Shown in pieces: positions 1 to 5,927 of a stretch of DNA of 15,041 nt. Source of the stretch: JBDSTZ01 sp039927975 (GTDB lineage: Bacteria > Pseudomonadota > Gammaproteobacteria > Burkholderiales > Burkholderiaceae_D); assembly GCA_039927975.1 (NCBI GenBank), contig JBDSTZ010000315.1, positions 1 to 15,041 of the forward strand. Direction: 5' to 3'. The notes beneath the pieces are model-generated. The model was not told the origin of the DNA, made no database searches, and was given only the letters and a program-made list of their open reading frames with translations. The position numbers were made by a program, and so were the translations under genes. Position 1 is the stretch's first letter. Each line of letters begins with the position of its first letter.

Positions 1-1995
1 CGCCAGCAAGCCATCGCCGAGCATGAGCTGGACCGCTTCACCCAGGCGCGCGACAGTTACGCGATGCTGGTCGAGGAACATCCCAAGTCGCCCAAGCTGG
101 CGCTGTGGGTGCGCTTCGAGAACGACCTGACCGATTTGCTGCGGGTGAATCCGCAGCACCAGCGCGGGCTCGAATACGCCGCCGCCGCCGGCGTCGCGGC
201 CGAGGGCAAGCTGGCGATGACGCCGTCCCAGCCGCCGGCCGGGGTGCCGCTGTGGGCCTACCGCCAGACCGAGCTGCTGGGCAAGGTGAAAGCCTTCGTC
301 AACTTTTATATCGACCAGCGCCAGGCGCCGTACGGCGACTTCGGCGGCGGCATTTCGGACGACACCGACCTGCTCAACACCTGGCCGGGTGTCGCGCTGA
401 TGGGCAGCGAGCCGGAGAAGATCCGCCGCTCCGACCACGCGCTGCTCGAAGCGGCCTACCGCAACGGCATGTTCACCAACGGCCTGTCGACCATCCAGAC
501 CGACGAGCTGCACAGCTACGAGGAAGGCATCAATGCGCTGGCGCAGAACATGATCCTCAACTACGGCAGCCCGCGCCAATACGAGCGCGCGATGGAAACG
601 GCGCGCGGCGTGTTCGGCGTCACCGGCATCAACGCCGCCGGCCATCGCCACATGCGCTCGTCCTACTACAGCGGCAGCAAGATCGCCGAGGAAGAACCGT
701 GGGGCCGGGTCAAGCCCTACTCCTACCTGGTGATGCAACCGGGCCAGCTGCTGGTCGATTACAACGGCAGCCCCGCCGCGCGCAAGTACATGACCGAGAT
801 GGCCGATGGTCTGCTGGCGCATCGCCACACCGACAGCAGCGGCCGGGCCAACGGTCCGCTGGCGATCCGCTTTAGCGACGACCGCGAGATCGAAACCTCG
901 CGCGGCTACTTCCCATGGCATGTGTACTGGGGTGCGTACAAGTGGTCGGGCGACAAGCGCTACCTGGCGCCGCTGGCCGACACCGGCCTCAGCATGCTGT
1001 CGGTGCTCAGCGCGAATGTGCTCGACACGCTCGCGCTGCGCGACAGCCTGGGCGGCCGCATGCTGGCCGGCGAGCGCGGCGGACCGACCGAGACGCGCCG
1101 CAACGACGGCCGCGCACCACGCGAATTGCGCGGCGGCATGCGCCCGGCGTCCAGCAGCCACCTGATGTGGCAGCTCACCGGCGACAAGCGCCATCTCGAG
1201 AGCCTGTACGCGGCGCAGATCGAGGAGACCGACAAGCTGGCCTACATCAACACCGAAGGCAGCCTGTGGATCGACCGGGTGGCGGTGCCGACCACCGAAC
1301 TGCAGCGTGCCCGCCTGGGCGGCGTGGCGCTGGTGCGCAATTCGCTGTATCCGGGCCACGTGGTGAGCTGGCAGTTCGCCGCGCCGGCCAATGACCAGAG
1401 CGTGGCGATCCTGGTGCCGGACGCGACGCCGACCGGCTTCAAGGTGCTTGCCTACAATCTGGAGCAGCGGCCGGTGCAGGCGACCCTGACCGGCTGGAAC
1501 ATCGATCCGGGCGTGTGGGAAATCACCCAGGGCGTCGACAGCAACAACGACGATGTCGCTGATCAGGGTCTGGTCACGCGCGAGGAAACCTTCGAGCGCA
1601 GCCGCTCGCTGTCGATCACGCTGGCGCCGCGCAGCGCGACCGTGCTCACGCTCAAGCTGAAAAAACCGGGCACGCCGTACTGGTCGCGCGCCGACCTCGG
1701 CATCGACCCGGAGGACGTGGTGCGCAGCGCCGGCGCGCTGAAGGTGAAGGTGCATAGTCTCGGCGCGGTGGCCAGCAAGCCGGCCACGCTGATGCTGCGC
1801 GCGCGCGACGGCAAGGTGATCGCCAGCGCCGCCATTGCCGCCCTCGCCGCGCCCGACGACATGCTGCCGAAAACGGCCGACGTGGTACTGCGTCTGCCGG
1901 CCGGCGCCAGCACCGCCGGCGCCCGGGTGGAAATCGACGCCGGCGCGGGGGTGGAGGAAATCACTTCGCTCAATAACGTGGTGCGGCTGGAGTGA
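1..1995 (+). CDS. Large putative carbohydrate-active protein, 3' part, with C-terminal CARDB-like domain (5' end outside window)
   Basis: The frame is open from base 1, so this is the 3' end (664 codons) of a longer gene. The first ATG, at 64, is internal and has no convincing ribosome binding site. I do not recognise the family of the main part. It has aromatic- and acid-rich motifs typical of alpha/alpha-barrel glycosidases and lyases: a Gly/Asp-rich YGDFGGGISDDTDL segment at residues 111-124, then a Glu/Tyr-rich stretch (DELHSYEEG) and a Trp-rich segment (FPWHVYWGAYKW). From about residue 578 to the end it matches the style of a CARDB (adhesion-related) beta-sandwich, with VHSLG, LRARDGKV and the closing EITSLNNVV motif. 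The neighbouring pectinesterase and TonB receptor suggest a role on a plant polysaccharide, but substrate and reaction are unknown. Alternatives are a polysaccharide lyase or a glucuronidase-like hydrolase. The coding call is secure; the function is not. Confidence 0.85.
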   Translation, partial: RQQAIAEHELDRFTQARDSYAMLVEEHPKSPKLALWVRFENDLTDLLRVNPQHQRGLEYAAAAGVAAEGKLAMTPSQPPAGVPLWAYRQTELLGKVKAFVNFYIDQRQAPYGDFGGGISDDTDLLNTWPGVALMGSEPEKIRRSDHALLEAAYRNGMFTNGLSTIQTDELHSYEEGINALAQNMILNYGSPRQYERAMETARGVFGVTGINAAGHRHMRSSYYSGSKIAEEEPWGRVKPYSYLVMQPGQLLVDYNGSPAARKYMTEMADGLLAHRHTDSSGRANGPLAIRFSDDREIETSRGYFPWHVYWGAYKWSGDKRYLAPLADTGLSMLSVLSANVLDTLALRDSLGGRMLAGERGGPTETRRNDGRAPRELRGGMRPASSSHLMWQLTGDKRHLESLYAAQIEETDKLAYINTEGSLWIDRVAVPTTELQRARLGGVALVRNSLYPGHVVSWQFAAPANDQSVAILVPDATPTGFKVLAYNLEQRPVQATLTGWNIDPGVWEITQGVDSNNDDVADQGLVTREETFERSRSLSITLAPRSATVLTLKLKKPGTPYWSRADLGIDPEDVVRSAGALKVKVHSLGAVASKPATLMLRARDGKVIASAAIAALAAPDDMLPKTADVVLRLPAGASTAGARVEIDAGAGVEEITSLNNVVRLE

Positions 1996-2024
1996 CGGGC
2001 GCGCGAGCGCGGTAAACGGCCAGG

Positions 2025-2052
2025 GGCCGGGCGAGATGCCCGGCCTTTTTTT
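2025..2052 (+). terminator. Rho-independent terminator of the first gene
   Basis: A perfect 8-bp stem GGCCGGGC/GCCCGGCC with a 5-nt loop (GAGAT) is followed directly by seven T residues. It lies 30 bases after the TGA at 1993-1995, so the first gene ends its transcription unit here and the pectinesterase downstream needs its own promoter. Confidence 0.93.
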
Positions 2053-2300
2053 ATGGGGCCGGCGATGGACGGCCGGCGCGATCAGTCGCTACCCTTGACC
2101 GCGTGGTGGCCAATTCGTCGCCGATTCGATCAATCCGAAATTTCATACTGTGGTTTGATTCTTTTCGTTGTGCCCGCGCGAAATTGCGGCCGTAGAATAG
2201 GTATTCGCCGCCAAGCGCATGGCTGACAGCAGTCGTCGCGCCAGGCGCCGATGCGACGCACCTGTTTCAAATGCACGTTCGGAAACGAGCGTCTCCCTTT

Positions 2301-2327
2301 GCGGCGCCCTTGTGGCGCCGCTTTTTT
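2301..2327 (+). terminator. Orphan terminator-like hairpin upstream of the pectinesterase
   Basis: A perfect 8-bp stem GCGGCGCC/GGCGCCGC with a 5-nt loop (CTTGT) is followed by six Ts, the full signature of an intrinsic terminator. No gene ends just upstream, since the previous terminator is at 2025-2052. The hairpin sits 86 bases before the pectinesterase ATG. It could end a short unannotated RNA starting in about 2110-2220, or act as an attenuator in the pectinesterase leader. I see no recognised riboswitch fold. Confidence 0.6.
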
Positions 2328-2369
2328 CAGCCGCTTTTTTCAGCCGATTTTTTCAGCCGATTTTTTCGG
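2318..2369 (+). repeat. Four tandem 13-bp T-rich repeats
   Basis: Units are CCGCTTTTTTCAG (2318-2330), CCGCTTTTTTCAG (2331-2343), CCGATTTTTTCAG (2344-2356) and CCGATTTTTTCGG (2357-2369). The first unit overlaps the 3' arm and T-tract of the hairpin at 2301-2327, so the array looks like tandem duplication of a terminator's tail. Short exact repeats of this kind can change copy number by replication slippage. Confidence 0.9.
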
Positions 2370-2412
2370 CTATATTCGATCGTTGTCTCCTTTCACTACC
2401 GACGCCCCGACC

Positions 2413-3483
2413 ATGCCCAACTTCTCCCTGCCCCTTCAACGCCGGCCGTTGCTGACCGCCTGCGCCGCCGCTGCCGCCCTGCTGCTGGTCCAACCCTTGT
2501 CCGCCTTGGCGGCCGAGAAACGCATCACCGTGGCGGCTGACGGCAGCGGCAACTTCAAGACCATCCAGGAGGCGTTTGCGGCCGTACCGGAAAACAGCGC
2601 CGAGCGCACCATCATCCTGGTCAAGCCGGGCGTCTACCAGGGCCAGAAACTGCTGGCCAAGAACCGGAACAAGGTCACCCTGCAGGGCGAAAACGCCGAG
2701 ACCACGATCCTCAGCTTCGAATTCAACGTCAAGGAAGACGGCGGCGGCGCCGACCCCAAGTTCAAGGGCATCGGCGTGCTGATCCAGAGCGACGACTTCA
2801 CCGCCGACAAGCTCACCTTCCGCAACACCTCGGGTGACCACGGCCAGGCGCTGGCGCTGCGCATCGACGGCGACCGCGCGATCGTCACCAACAGCCGCCT
2901 GCTGGGCTGGCAGGACACGCTGATGGTCAACAACGGCAGGCACTACTTCAAGAATTGCTATATCGAGGGCCGCGTCGACTTCATCTACGGCAGCGGCACG
3001 AGCGTGTTCGACCAGTGCGAAATCAAGAGCAAGAACGGCGGCTACGTGACGGCCGCCAACACCCCGGCCGACAAGCCGGTCGGCTTCGTGTTCCTCAATT
3101 CCCGCTTGAGCGCCGATCCGGCGCCGTGGATCGATCCGACTGGCGAGGTGGTCAGCAAGCCGCAGGTCAAACCGCCGCAGGCCTACCTCGGCCGGCCATG
3201 GCGCCAGTACGCCTCGGTCGCCTTTATCAATTGCGAGATGGGCGAGCATATCCGGCCGGAAGGTTGGCACAACTGGGGCAAGGAGGAAAATGAAAAGACC
3301 GCCCGTTACGCCGAATACAACAGCCGCGGTCCGGGCGCCAATCCGCCCCAGCGCGTGGGCTGGTCGAAACAGTTGAGCAAGGCCGAGGCCGATGCGCTCA
3401 CGCTGACGGCCATCCTCGGCGGCAGCGACAACTGGCGGCCATGGGCCGACGCCGTCGCGGCCGACGGCAAACCGAAGAAGTAA
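2413..3483 (+). CDS. Secreted pectinesterase (pectin methylesterase), carbohydrate esterase family 8
   Basis: A 356-residue enzyme that removes methyl esters from homogalacturonan, giving pectate and methanol outside the cell or in the periplasm. Start chosen at ATG 2413 because it opens directly into a signal peptide: MPNFSLPLQRRP, a hydrophobic Ala/Leu core, then a likely cut after LSALAA near residue 34. An upstream in-frame ATG at 2251 would put 54 unlikely residues in front. No strong Shine-Dalgarno is visible. CE8 landmarks are all present: VKPGVY, Gln145 in GQALALR, Gln167-Asp168 in GWQDTL, catalytic Asp189 in RVDFIYG, and Arg261/Trp263 in YLGRPW, with late HNWGKEENEKTARYAEY. Length and motif spacing are normal for a bacterial CE8 right-handed beta-helix enzyme. 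It is a single-gene unit upstream of the lipoprotein/TonB receptor pair, consistent with pectin use. Family assignment is very firm; the degree of substrate methylation preferred is not visible. Confidence 0.96.
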   Translation: MPNFSLPLQRRPLLTACAAAAALLLVQPLSALAAEKRITVAADGSGNFKTIQEAFAAVPENSAERTIILVKPGVYQGQKLLAKNRNKVTLQGENAETTILSFEFNVKEDGGGADPKFKGIGVLIQSDDFTADKLTFRNTSGDHGQALALRIDGDRAIVTNSRLLGWQDTLMVNNGRHYFKNCYIEGRVDFIYGSGTSVFDQCEIKSKNGGYVTAANTPADKPVGFVFLNSRLSADPAPWIDPTGEVVSKPQVKPPQAYLGRPWRQYASVAFINCEMGEHIRPEGWHNWGKEENEKTARYAEYNSRGPGANPPQRVGWSKQLSKAEADALTLTAILGGSDNWRPWADAVAADGKPKK

Positions 3484-3501
3484 GGCGCCGCCGGGCGCCT
3501 T
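3482..3501 (+). terminator. Stem-loop overlapping the pectinesterase stop codon
   Basis: AAGGCGCC pairs perfectly with GGCGCCTT across a 4-nt loop, beginning inside the TAA stop. No T-tract follows, so it is a weak or Rho-assisted terminator or an mRNA 3'-end stabiliser. Confidence 0.4.
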
Positions 3502-4035
3502 GCCAACGGGGCCGCCGCGCGGGCAGCCCCGTGGCGCGGTCAGGTTCCGGCGCCGGCCGACGATCGGCTGAACCGTCTCGCCGTAGCCCTCCCTCCCGCC
3601 AGCCGCCCCCTTCCGGCTGCGCGAACATCCTGCTTGCGCGCGCCTTGCCGCAGCCAGCCACCTCCCCTCTCTCCCGCGCCGCCCTGCGCACCGGTCCGGC
3701 CGCTTTTACGTCCGAGCCGGCCCGCTTGTCGGCCGGCATCCATGATCATCCGCCGTCGGACGAGCCGCCGGCGCCCAAGGCCGCCGCCATTTCTTGCAAG
3801 ATCGCCAAGCTACGTGGTTTTATTTCCACGCCTACCCGGGATGGGTTTGTTGTACTCGTGATGACGACAAGCGCGGTTTTTGTTGCCGCCAGGAGAACTT
3901 GATTTGCCATCCTTGCCCGCCGCGCAGCCTTCCACTGACTCGTTGCCGCCCCTCAGAAACACCGTTTCGCCCCCTCGCCGTCACCATTCCGGCATGCGTG
4001 TTGCCCAAAGGAAAATAATAGATTTGGATGTATTT

Positions 4036-4064
4036 TTGGTACAAATAAGGATTTTGGATAAAAA
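4036..4064 (+). promoter_or_regulatory. Candidate sigma-70 promoter in the AT-rich island
   Basis: TTGGTA (4036-4041) and TAAAAA (4059-4064) are separated by exactly 17 bases, each matching 4 of 6 consensus positions, in a strongly AT-rich stretch. It faces the lipoprotein and TonB-receptor genes but lies about 500 bases before the start codon. In AT-rich DNA such matches occur by chance, so this is only a candidate. Confidence 0.25.
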
Positions 4065-4174
4065 AAGATTCCAGAAATCACTAACTTCCGAGTACCCTGT
4101 TTCACTAGTGCAGTCGTGTGGCCCAAGCCCCTCGGCAGGGCGCAAAACCCGGCGAAGCGGCAGTGCCGTTTGTT

Positions 4175-4266
4175 TGTTGGATAGGTGACAAGCTTGTTTT
4201 TCACTCGGCGGTTTTTGTCTGTTGTATTGGTGAATTTTGGAATTGCAGCTGCATGTCATTCGGCGG
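4175..4266 (+). repeat. Imperfect two-part direct repeat in the AT-rich island
   Basis: TGTTGGATAGGTGA (4175-4188) recurs as TGTTGTATTGGTGA (4220-4233), 12 of 14 identical. CACTCGGCGG (4202-4211) recurs as CATTCGGCGG (4257-4266), 9 of 10 identical. The distance between the two parts is 27 bases in the first copy and 37 in the second, a difference of 10 bases or about one helix turn. This may be a duplicated regulator site or decayed duplication. Confidence 0.45.
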
Positions 4267-4301
4267 ACACTTTAATTGCTTAATTTCAATAAAAATCACA
4301 A

Positions 4302-4316
4302 GTGTGTTGAACACAC
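4302..4316. promoter_or_regulatory. 15-bp palindrome, possible operator
   Basis: GTGTGTT-G-AACACAC is a perfect 7+1+7 inverted repeat at the right edge of the AT-rich island, 252 bases before the lipoprotein start. The size and dyad symmetry fit a dimeric regulator's binding site. No regulator gene is present in the window to assign it to. Confidence 0.35.
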
Positions 4317-4567
4317 GAAAACTCCGGCTGCGCCTGTATGGACGCCGGCCTGTCGGGTGCTCCCGTCCCAATCGATGAGTGCGCCGCGCCTTTTTATGCA
4401 CCCGGCATACCATCACGGCAGCTCGCCGTCGCCAGGCGCTACCGACATCGTCCCTGCCGCGAGGAGCGCGGCATGAACGAAGGATCCCTTGTCATCGGCG
4501 ACGCCGTGGCAAGTAATTTTGTAAGCAACCGCATCAGAGAGGAAAAATAATCATGAGGAGACAACAA

Positions 4568-5788
4568 ATGCGATTCCAGGTCACGGCGATTAGTCTCGCC
4601 TGCGTCACGCTGCTGAGCGGCTGCGGCGGTGGCGGCGGCGACAGTAGCGATGGCGGATTGGTGCAATCGGTTTCATTCCCGTTCCCGGGCGGCACGCTGG
4701 TGGCGGCACCGCCCGCAGTCGCGACCATTGCGTTGAAAGCGACGGCCAGCTCCGGCGGACCCGTCACCTACGAGTCGAACACGACCAGCGTATGCACCGT
4801 CAGCGGCGCCACGGTGACGCTGTTGAAGGGGGGCGAGTGCTCGATCACTGCCAGCCAGGCCGGCGCAAATGGCTACGCCGCGGCGAGCGCGCGCCAACTC
4901 TTCGTCATTCCCAAGCAGCCGCAGCAAATCGTCTTCCGCAACCCGGGATCCCAAGCGCTCGATACGACGCTGCTTCCGCTGGTCGCGACGGCCAGCACCG
5001 GCAAGAGCGTCGTCTTTACGACCAGCACGCCGACGGTGTGCTCGGTGACCGGGACCTCGGTCTCCAAGCTCGCCAACGGACTGTGCACCGTCACGGCCAC
5101 CCAGGCCGGCGATGATTTCTATGCCGTGCAAACAGTCGATAAGAGCATTCCCATCGGCACCGCAAAGGCGCCCGAATTGACCTTCTTGAGCGACTTCAAG
5201 TCCTTGGGCGACTTCCCATTGCTGTTCGGGCATACGCCGGGCAACGAGTGGTGGTGCTGGGATTGCACCCCGTCCGGTCCCAAGGACGGCAGCGGCAGCT
5301 ACTTCACGTTTACCTCGACGCCGCCCGACTGGGCACCGGACCATGCCAGTTTCACCTTGTACGGTGGCGGCATGAAGGAAGCCAATGGTGACGCGTTTTT
5401 ACCTAGCAAGGTCGGCAACGAATTGCGCGGTACGCGGATCGACGCCCAGGCGGCGCTCAAGTTTAAGCTCACGCAGAACGCCGAATGGTTCGCCACGGGG
5501 AAAAACGGGGTCGTCGTCGAACTATTGCTCGGCCACTTCAATTTGAAAGCAGGCAAAGCCTGCAACGTGACGCTCAAGGCCACGGTGACGCCAACCGCGG
5601 CCGCCGCCACGAACTACAGTGTCGGCCTGGCGGACAAGTTCACGATCAGCGAAACGTGCGGCTTGAGCGGACTGGTCCTTTGGAACGAGGTGCAGGACTA
5701 CGCGGTCACCGCGATCAGGTTCTCGGCGGTGACGCCGTACGCGGCGAAGACCGAGTACACCCTCACCGGCCCCATCACCTTCCAATGA
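4568..5788 (+). CDS. Putative surface lipoprotein with two Ig-like repeats and an unassigned C-terminal domain
   Basis: I place the start at ATG 4568, which has AGGAG seven bases upstream. An in-frame ATG at 4553 with AGAGGA nine bases upstream would add five residues. The 406-residue product begins with a lipoprotein signal, with lipobox LLSGC and Cys19 as the lipidated residue, followed by a Gly-rich tether. Residues ~35-114 and ~115-195 are two related bacterial Ig-like repeats, each with an SVC-V-SG strand, a GxCxITAxQAG-like turn and a following Tyr-Ala. Residues ~200-406 form a domain I do not recognise. It is rich in aromatics near its start (EWWCWDC) and predicted beta-rich by eye, as carbohydrate-binding modules often are. 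It is followed after 139 bases by the TonB-dependent receptor on the same strand. I infer a glycan-binding partner of that receptor at the outer membrane. A plain structural or adhesin-like lipoprotein is the alternative. Confidence 0.88.
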   Translation: MRFQVTAISLACVTLLSGCGGGGGDSSDGGLVQSVSFPFPGGTLVAAPPAVATIALKATASSGGPVTYESNTTSVCTVSGATVTLLKGGECSITASQAGANGYAAASARQLFVIPKQPQQIVFRNPGSQALDTTLLPLVATASTGKSVVFTTSTPTVCSVTGTSVSKLANGLCTVTATQAGDDFYAVQTVDKSIPIGTAKAPELTFLSDFKSLGDFPLLFGHTPGNEWWCWDCTPSGPKDGSGSYFTFTSTPPDWAPDHASFTLYGGGMKEANGDAFLPSKVGNELRGTRIDAQAALKFKLTQNAEWFATGKNGVVVELLLGHFNLKAGKACNVTLKATVTPTAAAATNYSVGLADKFTISETCGLSGLVLWNEVQDYAVTAIRFSAVTPYAAKTEYTLTGPITFQ

Positions 5789-5789
5789 C

Positions 5790-5803
5790 AGCGGACGTCC
5801 GCT
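5790..5803. promoter_or_regulatory. Perfect 14-bp palindrome just after the lipoprotein stop
   Basis: AGCGGACGTCCGCT reads the same on both strands and begins two bases after the TGA at 5786-5788. It could be an operator for the TonB-receptor gene or simply fold in the mRNA. No loop is available, so a hairpin role is less likely. Confidence 0.35.
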
Positions 5804-5815
5804 CGCCGGCATGAC

Positions 5816-5843
5816 AGCGCAACGCCCGCACGGCGTTGGCGCT
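5816..5843 (+). other. Intergenic mRNA hairpin between lipoprotein and TonB receptor
   Basis: AGCGC-AACGCC pairs with GGCGTT-GCGCT across a 5-nt loop (CGCAC), 11 bp with one bulged G at 5838. No T-tract follows, so it is not a standard terminator. In a shared transcript it could protect or block the upstream message and set different levels of the two proteins. Confidence 0.45.
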
Positions 5844-5927
5844 GCCCCGGCCGCGGCGCTGGACCAAGTTGCCCGATCGCCAAGACGACTGGGCATTCGA
5901 GACACGTTTTAAAAGAGAGTTAACGAC

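Larger units (their letters stand above)
2053..2412 (+). other. Intergenic leader region upstream of the pectinesterase
   Basis: This 360-base stretch has no convincing gene. Open frames in it (for example from 2219 or 2251) have no coding character and read through a T-rich repeat. It is less GC-rich from about 2105 to 2215, where TTGATT and TAGAAT-like hexamers occur but with poor spacing, so I cannot name a promoter with confidence. Its clear structures are the hairpin at 2301-2327 and the repeats at 2318-2369, listed separately. It presumably contains the pectinesterase promoter. Confidence 0.5.
3484..4567 (+). other. Gene-free region (about 1.1 kb) upstream of the lipoprotein gene
   Basis: No reading frame here looks real; the frames over it are short and low in coding character. 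The first 500 bases are GC-rich and pyrimidine-rich (roughly 3575-3690) without recognisable structure apart from a small CGTGG/CCACG hairpin at 3813-3830. From about 3990 to 4330 the composition swings sharply to AT-rich, which is unusual for this replicon and typical of promoter or regulator-binding DNA, or of imported DNA. A promoter-like pair, an imperfect direct repeat and a 15-bp palindrome in this island are listed separately. The last 230 bases are again GC-rich, with a GCCGCG/CGCGGC hairpin at 4456-4472, and form the probable mRNA leader of the lipoprotein gene. Confidence 0.55.

Noticed and set aside
2251..2412. N-terminal extension of the pectinesterase from an upstream ATG
   Set aside because: It would translate the terminator-like hairpin and T-rich repeats and bury the signal peptide 54 residues inside the protein.
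2353..3270. 305-codon open frame antisense to the pectinesterase
   Set aside because: The CE8 catalytic motifs on the + strand are complete; the antisense product resembles nothing.
4380..4552. Riboswitch in the GC-rich leader of the lipoprotein gene
   Set aside because: Small hairpins exist, but the conserved cores of the common classes I checked by eye (cyclic-di-GMP, cobalamin) are not present.
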